This document shows, in pieces, positions 35,640 through 47,700 of a DNA stretch of 64,000 bases; positions within the stretch are counted from its first letter, which is position 1, and each line of letters opens with the position of its first letter. A program made the translations under genes and the position numbers. The stretch is from assembly GCF_037975245.1 (NCBI RefSeq), contig NC_092581.1, positions 2,214,501 to 2,278,500 of the forward strand, written 5' to 3'. This stretch comes from Apostichopus japonicus (Eukaryota; Echinodermata; Holothuroidea; Aspidochirotida; Stichopodidae). Below the pieces are notes generated by a model, which worked only from the letters and a program-made list of their open reading frames with translations, was not told the origin of the DNA and made no database searches.

Positions 35640-36760
35640 AACAAATAAGATCTGCTAGGCCTACTTATTTTTAACCATAATATATGCAAAACAGGCTGTT
35701 TTTTCACATCTTGACCAAATAGACCTAGCATAGGCCTATAACATTCTAGGCTAGGCCTAAATGTTATTTTGTATGATAATTCAAAATTTTCATTGCCAAG
35801 AAATTTTCAAATGAAATTGTTGTAAATTTATTCCAAGTTCTGCCTCTTTTTTGGTCTTCTTTGCTTTTCGTTCGGAAGTCAGATAGACTACAGTATGTTA
35901 GTACACTTACTGCTTAATCAGATGTAACATTAGCTATTTAACTAGGACTAGGCCTAAGCTATTTTTGTTATTTAGGCCTAACCCTAAAATTCTGGTAAAA
36001 ACTCTTGTTCACAGGTGCTTGTTCCATATCTTTAGACCTATCGTTAGACCTATAACACTATACGCAGTAGGGCCTAGGCCTAACGTTAGGCTAAATGCTT
36101 CACACTACAGTAGCTGCCCCTATGTGTACAAAAAAAAACACCCCATTAGCCTGTCCAAATCTAGCCGTCACCCTCATGATCGCAAATAGGCCTAGCCTAG
36201 GGGCCTAATCATATTTACTCAGCAAACTTGGCACAACAATGCTTAATTATGCATCGTCAACAATGCTTACTTATGCAGAACTTTGTGCATCGTCATATTT
36301 ATTTTAAATATACAGTTCGGCAAATGTAAGAATATGGAATAATGTTTGGTCTCCGTGCAAGTCCATGGGTCTATCCACGGGCGATCCTAACGGTAGTAAT
36401 AGGCCTAGGCCCTATAGGATATATTGACATCTTACTTCTTAGTCCTATCGAAAACTTTGCATTTTTTGTACGTAGGCTAACTGGCAGCGACTAGGCTAAA
36501 CGGGTCCGTTTAACAACTTGGACAGAACTTTCTGTAAATTAGCTCCATATTTTACAATTTCAACCATTAGGGGCCTAATATTCATATCAGGATTGTGGAT
36601 TTGTATACCGGATACTAAAGCCTAGTAGAGTTTTCGTACATATATACATAATCTCAATATTTTAAAGAAACTACTTAGCCTAACCAGATAGTGTAATGTT
36701 TACAGGCCATGCCTACGTTAGGCCTAGCCTATGTTATGGCTTAACGTTAGGCCGTAGGCT
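35640..36760. repeat. TAGGCCTA-rich stretch
   Basis: The palindrome TAGGCCTA and fragments (CTAGGCCTA, AGGCCTAG, TAGGCTA) occur many times in about 1.1 kb, far more than chance. Scattered copies also occur near 7354, 10420, 11145, 17434, 23324, 39128, 42593 and 60398. No coding sequence. Confidence 0.6.
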
Positions 36761-37249
36761 AGTACGACTACGAATTCAGTCACCGACTTAGCCTTACGTT
36801 ATGTCTTCGTATGCTACGTCAGCACTTCTTGAAATTTAATTACATATAAAAAAGATATTTGCACATGATACCATACCTTGGAATGAATAAGCCCATTCCA
36901 TCAAGCCCCATTCTTCTAATTTATCTTTCACAAACGAATCCATCTGTGCTTCTGATCATGTTCGCTCTGTCAGCAAACTTGTCCTACAGCCAAGTTGTCT
37001 ATGGCGCGCGCGCAGGGCCAATATTATCAGACGGTCAATGTGTGTTCGTTAATTGGCTGATCTGAAATGATGCACTCATATTCCTATAATGTTGACCAAT
37101 CATAGTGCAATATTATTTTGACTCATTGTTGAAAGTCAATTTCGGACTTAGCATTAGGTCAGCTTAGTGTATGGTACAACCCAAATTGGGTTATAAGACC
37201 ATCGACCCTGCGTTTGGGTCATGAATATGACCCAGGTGTTTTAAGAGTG

Positions 37250-38731
37250 TAGGCGTGCCAAACGGTGTCATTTCTTTTCCTCCCATCTCCCTTTTCCTTG
37301 CCTTATGATCCTTCTTCAGCAGACATAGTTTGTTACAATGTTAAAAAGTTGTAAACATTTGTTTTAATAAGAAAGACATAAAGATATATTTTTTTATTTA
37401 TATGAAAAATGAGAAAAGATTGAAATATAGGTCTACTTGAAAAGTTAAAAGGCTATCATTTCCACTAAGTTTTGTTCATGAATACTTAAAATCCAGAGCT
37501 GTCTTTGTAGTATATATAAACCAGAATGCAACATCAATCGAAGTTTCATGGATCACTTTCACCATAACAGGGTATATGAGCCAATGTTATCAATAATGTA
37601 AGAAGATTTAATTTAATAGTTTTGTTTATATGAGATATTGTTGAGTCTTTGTGGATGAATTTGGACCTTCTCAAAACATTAACACACGTACCACTCAATT
37701 TGACACGGGGGGGGGGGGGGCGGGTCAACGTATGAGCTGTACAAGAGTAGCCTACATCACAGCTGAACGCCCTGTTTTTGGCCCTCACTTCAAGACACAC
37801 CCAATTTCTTTTCCTAGGGACCGTTCAAACGCTTTATCCACAATATTTCAGCAAATTTGGACAAAAGCACTATAGAAGGAGTATCATTTTTAAATTTTCA
37901 GAAAATGACCTCTCGTGACCTCAAATGACCTTCAAATTTATCAAATCGTATTTTTGGAATCTTAAATATCGCACAGACCTCTCACGAAATTTCAGACAAA
38001 TCGACTGAAAATGAAGAAACGGCAGTCTTTCAAACACGGTGGCAAAAAATGATAGAAAGTCGGCAAAATCGAGCAATAGTTATAGGGCCTACCTCAGATG
38101 AAAGCTCTCAGCTGAGCTAAAAATGTAAAATGTTTTGTTTTTTGCCAGGTGCCAAAACCTTTTATAGCGAGGCACCCATAATTTCATGTGCAAAACTTTT
38201 TATAATTGGATTTATGGTATATATATATATGTGTTAACCTTATCTAACCATATGTGGTTTATAAACGTGCTTTTTGAATGGCGATAAAATAAATAAAATT
38301 TATGAAGTTTATTCACGCTGAAAATATACTTCTACAAATTAACGCTAAAAATAGATATTAAAAAAAAAACTAGTTAGCTGTGTTTGTTGTATTTGTACTT
38401 CAGGAAGAGCATTGCGAGAGTTGAGTTGTTTCGATCTTAGAATTTGAACTTGGGTTGTCTTTTTATTATGCTAATATCATGATATAGTTTTACTTGATCA
38501 ACTGATTTTAACTTGACTTGATCAAATGGCCATATATGCGTTCTCATTGAGCTGCTAAATATTATAACAGCCGACCACTCTGATCTTTAAGACCGCCACC
38601 AGTAAAGCAGATGATGCAATTTATGTTAGTGTACCGTACTATACGTTTCTGAACAAGAGGAGCCTGTTACACAGAGTAAACGTTGTCTTTCTCGTTGACA
38701 ATTTTAGTAACACAGGATAGTGATACCAATA
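37250..38731. other. Upstream region of EIF2S3
   Basis: No exon recognised. TGACCTCAAATGACCTTC near 37917-37934 recalls the GGTCA repeats at 12.3 kb. The last 100-150 bases should hold the EIF2S3 promoter and 5' UTR; a pyrimidine run (TCTTTCTC near 38688) is present, but no start site can be fixed. Confidence 0.4.
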
Positions 38732-38788
38732 ATGAATAGTGAAGGGACGCTCAATCCTCATCTTGCGAAGCAAGATTTGGAAAAACTG
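38732..38788 (+). CDS. EIF2S3: EIF2S3 exon 1
   Basis: ATG plus 18 codons ([18 protein letters not shown]), donor G|GTAAGA, phase 0. The HLxxQDLxxLD pattern is typical of the eIF2 gamma N-terminus. Confidence 0.9.
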
Positions 38789-41700
38789 GTAAGAAATAGG
38801 TCTCGGAACAATCAACGATTGATGGACACATGTTTGTCACTGGCTGTGTGACAAGCGGTTGTATGTTAGGATACGAAACGTTCGAACATTGTAAAGTATT
38901 AGCCTAAGCTAAAATGTGGCAGCTCAGTACAGACAGTTGCATATGCCGAACACTGACTAACATGTCAATATGTTAGGAACATCCGATGTCAGTGGGCGCA
39001 ACGATAACCGGAAGAGATTGATTTCGGCTGATCGCCTCGCATTTTTTATGTCTAATTCTAAGAATAAAGGGAGGATTGTCCACTGATTTTCTGTTTGTTT
39101 TTTCGAAGTTGTAATTCTAGTCCTAAGCCAGGCTAGGCCTAGCTAATAACGTTTATGTGTTAGGCTAGGCTGAGTTAAGCCTACACGTTTTGTAGCCATT
39201 GACAAACTTGAGAGCTGAAATTGATTTCTGTGCTTGCCTCTAGGCATAGTTAGTTACTAGCCTGCTGTTCTGATAACATTGATAGGCTAGAGCTCTAACA
39301 ACATCTGCATTGTTTTACTATCCCTATGCTAGGCATACACCATACATGTTCGTTGTAAACCATATGTCCATCGGTCACACTAATTAGCGTCAACAGGCCG
39401 ATTTCATGACAACTCAAGACAAGTTTAAAATACCATCAAATACAATTGATGTTATCAGAGTATATCTGGAAACACCGTTAAAACTGACTGGAACCAGCGT
39501 GCATACATATTTTTCACGGGAAAAATGTTTTTGTCGTAAAAATCGCCAACTTTTTCCTAACGTTGAATTGGACGACGTGATGCTATTGCGCTTGCGCAAT
39601 GCCATCGGACCGAACCATTATAATATGGGTGGGTTTGTGCTAGGTTTGGGAACTGCCTTGTGTACAGTGTCGGTAAGGTGGGTTGACGTAGTAATAAAGC
39701 ACCAAAGTATGGTGAATGAACTCCAAATCAAATTATTTAATGTTTTAAAAATAATGAATATTTCTTATTGTTTTTCCATTGTAATTTACGTATGTGATTA
39801 TCATTCTTACAGAGTCTTGCTTACTATCATTTTGCCTAGTAGTAGAATAGTAACGAATGATTCTCATAAAAAGTAGTTAAGTAAAATTAGATGGCGCTCG
39901 TCGCCTTTTGCCAAGTCCATCATACATTGACACCAGTGTGTGGGCACCATTCTCAATTGAAAAATTGCATTTACCTGTAGTCTAATGGTTCGGTTCAATG
40001 TCATTGCGCAATAGCATCAGAACGTTAGGAAAAAGTTGGCGATTTTTACGACAAAAACATTTTTTCCCGTGAAAAATATGTATGCACGCTGGTTCCAGTC
40101 AGTTTAAACGGTGTTTCCAGATATACTCTGATAACATCAATTGTATTTGATGGTATTTTAAACTTGTTGTCTTGAGTTGTCGTGAGTTGTCGTGAAATCG
40201 GCCCGTTGACGCTAATTAGTGTGACCCATGTCCATTGACTAGCCTATATCACGGAAATAGATGCAAACTTAACAGTGGAGAATTTCTGTTGAATGTCTAC
40301 ATTGTTCATTATGAAGATCTTATAACAACCCACATCATATTGAGTCCCAGGATAATATACAAGTACAGATGAATTTAATTGGTATACACATTTCTGATAT
40401 AAGGAAGGACTGTATTTTCTAGACTAATCATTATGAAAAGAACTGTCCCTAAAATCTAATATCATTTACATTATTGACAAAGTCATTGTCCTTTTCTTAA
40501 CTTTTCCTCTTTTTTTTTCTTGTTTTCAGGATGTATCCAAACTCCACCCTTCATCACCAGATGTCATCAGCAGACAAGCCACCATTAATATTGGTAAGAG
40601 AGTCCAGATGAAACGAAAGCTACCCTTTATTTTATAATCCATAGTAACAATGCTATAATAAGTCAGCCATAATAAAATAGATTTTTGGATGTTGGTCTCT
40701 ACAAAGTTCCTATTACCATATAGTAAAGTGGCTCAACAAGTCAAGAAGTCAGTTTATTTTGAATTTGTAAAAAAAAAAAAGTCAAACACTTTAACTTCAA
40801 TGCCAAGTTTCATATGATTTACATTCTAATTGAATAACAAAATTCTGTTTTCAAATGTTCATTGGGTTTCTGGTAAGTTCGTTTGAAGGTGGTGAGTACT
40901 AAGTAAATAACTGCAGGAAGAATGAAATGATCTGCTTCTTTGCTTGAATTTCTTCACCACTTCTGCTTTCCCCTGAATCACAGTAATCTTGATGGGAAAG
41001 TTCTAGGAATGGGGTTGGGGGGGGGGGGGGTTTCTGGGATGCAATGTGTTCTGAAATCCAGATTAAAGGTCCATATTGCATTTATCTGGAATGTTTAGCA
41101 TTCCATTTTCACTTATCAGCAACTTGCGATTGATTAAGGAGAGAATACTGTAATAGAATTTTCACTCGGTGAATCCTAATTAATGAGTAATAAACCTTTT
41201 CGTAAAAATTGACAATTTTGTTCTCCCAAACAATTATGCAAACCACTCCTTTCTCATTCATATTTTAAACTTAACCAATCAAATTGTTAGAAAATAACAA
41301 ATACTCCTACAATATACTGTACTATATTGTGTATTGATACTATATACTAAACTTGCACAGACTACATGTATACTACCCCACCAATGCATGACAAAATGAC
41401 ATAGCTAGTATAGAAAGTTCCATTTGCATCTAGCTTCTTCTTCTCGTCCGTGTAGATTCTTTCCGTAGGCAGGTTAATCATGCTTTAGGCCCTCAGTACA
41501 ATAAATCTACCGTATTTAGTAACATTTTGTTCAGTTTGACTAATCAGTGTCCAAGACTGGCTATTCGCTGTCATGTCCGATACCGGGCGTGATTCGTGAT
41601 TGACAACTGTTAATGAGCTTGGTAATCTGTGATGGCTTTGGTCATGATTCATTCATCTATATTGCAAATTTTGTAAAGTTAAGTTTCATGATACTGTACA

Positions 41701-44700
41701 TCTTAATGGGTTTCATTTTCGAATTGGAATCCGGTAATAAACAGATTTTAAATGTCACATGCTCCTGTAGGTAGCAATTCAAGAATAGATTGACAGGAGA
41801 TTAATTTATCAAGATAGATCTGTGAGGATCAAAGCAGTAAATAAATCTTTTCTTAGTTTTGCCAGTAAGTTGTAAACATGCATTAACTAAGGAAAGCTAA
41901 TTGGAAAAGCATTTGGTATGGAATATATTCTGAGTAACAGACAATGATATATTAACTCTCCCACCACCCCCCTCTCTGCTCCCCACTCCCACCCCCCTCC
42001 ATGCCAGTCTGTGTAAGTGTGGCTATGATGTGGTAGATATGCACCTTTTTGTCTGTTAGCCTAACTACCAAATCTGTTTGTCTCCACTCTCCGGTTTGTT
42101 ACAGGTACCATCGGTCATGTAGCCCACGGAAAGTCGACCGTCGTGAAGGCCATCTCTGGTGTACAAACTGTGCGGTTTAAGAATGAGTTAGAAAGGAACA
42201 TCACCATCAAACTAGGATATGCCAATGCTAAGGTCAGTTGGACTATATACTGTATCCCTGTGTACATTCTTGTCATGAGAATCTGGGTAATTTTGAAGGA
42301 ATCCTTTGCAATTTTGAGTCGCTTTTTCTGGCACAAATTATTGCTTTTGGACGAAGGTGGAGCTGTTTGCTTCCGTTTCAGTGTATTTGCTTATTTTAAT
42401 TGACAGTGTGAACACTCGCTGAATACTAATGTTACTACAGCAAAAAGTTTGTGTCCAAGGGATGCAAGTCCCAAAAGAACGTTTGCGTCCCGTAAAAAAA
42501 GCTTGCGTCCCGATCGAACATCAATTGCATTTACTAGTATAAGAAGGAAGAAAGATGTTCATTCAAAAATGTATTATTCATGTTTTGCGTAGGCCTAGTT
42601 GTGAGTGTGTGTACTTGGGGTTTGTTCTTTCATTGCACAGTGACCTACAGTACTGTATGCAAGTGTGCGTTAAGTTCAGTAGCGTTTAATAATATTACAG
42701 AGTGGTTAATGTTGTGCACTAGCTCTGACAGCACTACGTTAATGTAAATGGGTGTATTAGCTGTCTAGGAGAACGATAAGAGTCATCGGGTTTTTCTTCA
42801 CTTCAAAGAAGAGCAGTCTCAATGTGATGAATGATGATGATAAAAGGCCGAATTACAGTACCCCCTCTGCTGCACCCCTTCCACCCTGGCGGTGTTGAAG
42901 GGGAGCCGGTCGTGGTTCCATGAAAATATTCCGTGCAGCGATACTTATAACGAATCTGACATCGATACATTGAGTCTCTCTTCCATTCTTTGCATGTCAG
43001 CGGCAAATCTCTTGAAATCGTACTAGAGTTCTCGTTTCATTGCCCAACATTCTTACGGTTATTGACGTACTGTAGTAACCTAGATTTGTCTACGGTTGCT
43101 TATAGGATATCTTGATGGTACCCAGGTACCCATCTTAATCTACTAAACCGGTCTTTGCCTTGCCGATGAACAACTGTGATATCAAGATTGATTTTCGAGC
43201 ATTTTTGATTCCTAATTTATCATCTTAATTTCACTAACATACCGCTGTTAAAATATCATCTCAGGGTAAGATATCAACAGTGCAAAAGTATTCCTACAGA
43301 TGGCTGTATTATTTCTTTCCATTTCTTTTGTTTTTTCTCTCTAGATTTTTAAATGTAATGCCGCACAGTGCTACAGGCCTGTTTGTTTCAGGTCGGCAGG
43401 CAGTAACAAAGAGGATACCTTTCCCTGTGATAGGCCCGGCTGTACGGGAACCTTCACCCTTCAAAGGTTTGTAACATGTCCCTACAATACGGCATGTCAC
43501 AAGGTACTGGTGTCGTGAAGAGAGAATATGTGATTCTAATTGTCATTTATGGCAAACCGTAAAGCAAGATCTCATCTGAAAATGTGACAGTCTGAGGAAA
43601 GGTTCTGAGTGGAGATGGACCGAGTGAACGGGCGTAGCAGTCTCATAAACAGAATAGCACATTCGTTTGGCAAATAGAGGTCGTACTCCTCAGTTGAATA
43701 AAATACTAGTAGTAAAGCTGTCCCTCTTTCCAACCCAAATTCTCCCCCACTCTTGAGGCTGAAAAATAGTCGATTGAAGGAATTGTCCAGAGAAGGGAAC
43801 AAGATGGAAGGATATTTCAAAAATCTACCCCCCCCCAAAAAAAAGAAGTTGTTTGGTCAGTATGGTGACATGTTTTATGCTTGAATGTGCTAGATGCAAA
43901 TCTGTTAGTTGATACGTTTAAACTAATTACCATTAAGAACAGCCAGCTGAAAAACAAAGAATCAGTTTAGTGTGCTGTGTATATGAATACTTTAGATAAT
44001 GCCCCTACCCACCCCTCCACGCAACCCGCTCTCCCGCAACCCGACATATCGGATTAGCATTCTGCTTAGAAAGTGATAAATTTGAGAGCAAACGTTGCAT
44101 TGACAAAGATTTTATTATGACCGTCTTCTTTCTTGTCTCTCCAGACACGTTTCCTTTGTTGACTGTCCTGGTCACGACATTCTCATGGCAACCATGTTGA
44201 ATGGAGCCGCAGTCATGGATGCAGCGTTGTTGCTCATAGGTAAAGTGATGCTGTAATAATTCACCAGGGCTCTCTCTCTGGTCTTTGTGATGGGGAGTCC
44301 TTTAATGCTGAGATCTGTGGGGTCTTTGACCTGTTAGCCTTGCAAAGTGTGCTAGTTTCTTCTTCTTCTTTTAATTACCTTTCTGATATACTAAAGATAA
44401 TATTTTAACAGGTGTAAAGTTAGGTTTAAGAAATGTTGGGCAACCTGATTTATAGCCAGCTCATGCAGGCAAGTAGAAAAGTTTTTAGTGCAAAAGATAT
44501 GATTTTATAGACCTGTTGTGATATGAGGTCATGAGTCAATGCTACAAAAGGACTTATGATGGCAGCTTCACCAGTCAAGCCATAGAAAATGAAATTTGTG
44601 TCCTTATGATAATCGAGAAGAGGCGTAGCTAATGGATGCCTATGTCCTCTCGCTTCCCCCAGCCCTTTCCCTGTCGCACACATTTTTTTTTAAAAGCACA

Positions 44701-47700
44701 CAAAAAAGGGGAGAAAGAATATAAAATGAAAATAATAGTACTGCCCTTGCTATATATGTATGTATATAGAGAGAGATAGATATATATATATATATATATT
44801 TATAGATATATATATAGGACATAAATAGGATATATATATATATAGATATATATATATATGCATATATATGTATATAGGACAACATGTTGTCCTTAAAAAG
44901 TGTCACACCTCCCCCATCCCTGTCCCCCCTTCCTCCTCTTTCCCTCCCTGTATCATTTAAAATTGACGATGGGTGTATTAGCGGTCTAGGGTCATCAGAG
45001 GACCTTTTAGCACAGATGGAGTTGAACAATTTATGCTAATGGCAATAAGCAGTCCTCCATATGTCACCCACGTCAGCCTAATGTCTTATTTTTTTTTATT
45101 TCAAAGAAGAGCAGTCACAATGTGATGAATGATGATGATAAAAGGCCGAATTACAGTACCCCCTCTGCTGCACCCCTTCCACCCTAGCGGTGTTGAATGG
45201 GAGCCGGTCGTGGTACCATGAAAATATTCCGTGCAGCGATACTTATAATTAATCTGACATCGATACATTGAGTCTCTCTTCCAATCTTTGCATGTCGGCG
45301 GCGAAATCTCTTGAAAAATCGTACTAGACTTTTGGTTCATTGCCCAATTTCTCCTACTTGACATTCTTTTCTCAAGCTGGTAACGAGTCCTGTCCACAGC
45401 CCCAGACGTCGGAACATCTGGCCGCCATCGAAATCATGAAGCTTAAACACATACTGATTCTCCAGAATAAGATCGATCTCGTGAAAGAGAGTCAGGCGAG
45501 GGAACAGTACGAACAAATCTTAAAGTTTGTGGAAGGTAAGATTCTTCTTTCTTTCTTTAATTTGTCAGAATATCCTCCTTAAGTTCACAGAGCAGGTTGT
45601 GCATGTCAGCAGTGTGTGAACACAAAGCCCTATTGTTTTCCTGGACCAAACCTCTCCGAGATGTTCTCTTAACACAACCTTTCTTGTTTTCTGATTCTGA
45701 AGGTACGGTGGCCGAAGGTGCCCCTGTCATTCCGATCTCAGCGCAGCTGAAACACAACATTGAGGTCTTATGCGAATATATCATCAAGAAGATTCCAATC
45801 CCGACAAGAAATTTCACGTCAAAGCCACGTCTTATAGGTGAGCCTCGACAGCCCGGTCTCAGGTTGTAGTGACGGGAGGGTTATCTGAAAGGGCGTTTAG
45901 GGTGGAGCGATGCTGTTGAGAAAAGGATTTAAAAAGACATCGACTCTCTTCCCCAGTTTGGTGGTTGTCACGCTGCACAAAAACTTAAAATTGTTATCGT
46001 GAGAGATGGTATATAGTAGTGTTTGCACGGGGTATCCGGGTACCCGGTTCCTGATATTTGGACCCGTGTAAACACTAGTGTAAGGACTGTAAAATGATAA
46101 ATGCTCTTGAGTCGTGGTTTTATGTCTATGACATTTTAATTTCGTGGGAAATTACCCTTTTAAATATGGCAGACAAATCGGTGAAAGTTGCTGCCTTACT
46201 GGGGACTACATACTAATCTAGCGTATTAAGTCACCTCTTCAGAAACAAGGCAAATGTTTCTAGAGATGACACGTTTCAACATCCAATTTTGAGGGGCAAC
46301 TTTCTTAATCGGATAAGCTTTTGCTTTTGACTAGGGGGGGGGAGGCAAGGCTGGGGAGTCTTTTCAATGAGCAAGTGTTATCCTATTATATCTCAACATG
46401 TATTGTATTTGACCTCCAATAGATGGACTTCTATCTGTTGGTTTGTAGAAGTTTCCTAATTGTTACAGATACGAGTTATTTCTAATTATTTCTTTCATGC
46501 CCGTTTTGTCTTTCAGAGTGTTTGATGTGACAATATTTACTTGATTAGGAAGACTACTGTGGTTGCCTGCACAAACTGACATTCCCACTCTTAGGCACGA
46601 TCAAATTGAATTTTCAGTCCAACTGTGTTATGGAGTGATTTGGCAATTTAATCATTTCACTTTCTTCCTTTCTTTTTCTCTCCAGTAATCCGATCTTTTG
46701 ATGTCAACAAACCAGGATGCGAGGTTCCTGACCTTAAAGGAGGTGTGGCTGGTGGCAGCATTCTGCAAGGTGTTCTGAGGGTAAGGAAAATCTTTGCCTG
46801 CAAAAGATGGAAATCTTGATCAACTTATATGTTGACTTTTATGTAAAGTTGCATAGTTGAATGTATGAACAACTTGTGCCACTGCTCAGCGAGGCAACTG
46901 ATTTGATCTCCTCGGGAATTTCTCCTCTTCAAACAGGTCGGTCAAGAGATCGAGGTTAGGCCCGGCATTGTCACCAAGGACAACGAAGGAAAGTTACAGT
47001 GCATACCAATCTTCTCCAAAATTATCTCTCTGTTTGCCGAGAAGAATGACCTTCAGTATGCTGTCCCCGGGGGACTCATTGGTGAGTGTCTCGTTTGGAA
47101 TCCTTTGTTTGCAGGTCGGATGAAAAGTACTCTCGTCAGGAACGATTGTCCACGAAGACATCAGTCTGGAAATAGTCACAACAAAAAATTCCAGTCTATT
47201 CCATCCCTATTCCATCCCAGTTTGTTCATTTTACCCCAAGAATGTTGTTATTTTGATCAAAAGCCCCCATTTAACACATCAAATCATATTAGGGTCACTA
47301 TTGTTATCAGACAAGTTCAAAGGTCAATGCCTCATCGCCTCTCGTTGGAAGGAATATCATGGAAGCTTCCTAGTGAATTTTGCTGCAAAGTTTTTGATGG
47401 TGAAGTTTGATATCTACCAAGGCCCACATTTTGTTGGCATTGATATCTATCCCTAGGCTGAAGTTATTCTAAGCATCAACAAATTTAGGGCTGTCGATCT
47501 CTTATTTTCTGCTCCAGGTGAGAAAAGTTTGTCGTAACATCATTGGAACAATGTAACAGTTACTTAAAGGGATATTCTGCTGTCACTTGTACGGAATCAA
47601 AAAACATTCTACAACATTATTTTTGGAAAACCCAATCTCAATTCTCTTGTTTGAAATTAAACTATTTCTTTACCATATAAAGGTTCTTTTTACTCCTTAA

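Larger units (their letters stand above)
31435..37249. mobile_element. 5.8-kb DNA transposon with CACTCT termini
   Basis: Left end CACTCTAAAAACACTTGGGT, right end ACCCAGGTGTTTTAAGAGTG, each bordered by TA (possible 2-bp target duplication). The left subterminal 200 bp carry many TGGGTCA/TGACCCA copies, and the right end carries a few. Repeated subterminal motifs plus CACT-type ends resemble the CACTA/Chapaev/Mirage group, but no transposase is identifiable. It contains spliced-looking coding remnants on the minus strand and a TAGGCCTA-rich zone. Assignment to superfamily is tentative. Confidence 0.6.

Noticed and set aside
39406-39876. 156-codon frame in EIF2S3 intron 1
   Set aside because: It reads through one arm of a foldback element; the same DNA inverted at 40 kb lacks an equivalent gene structure.
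42143-42403. 86-codon frame starting MKAISGVQ as a separate small gene
   Set aside because: It is EIF2S3 exon 3 read through its donor at 42233 into the intron.
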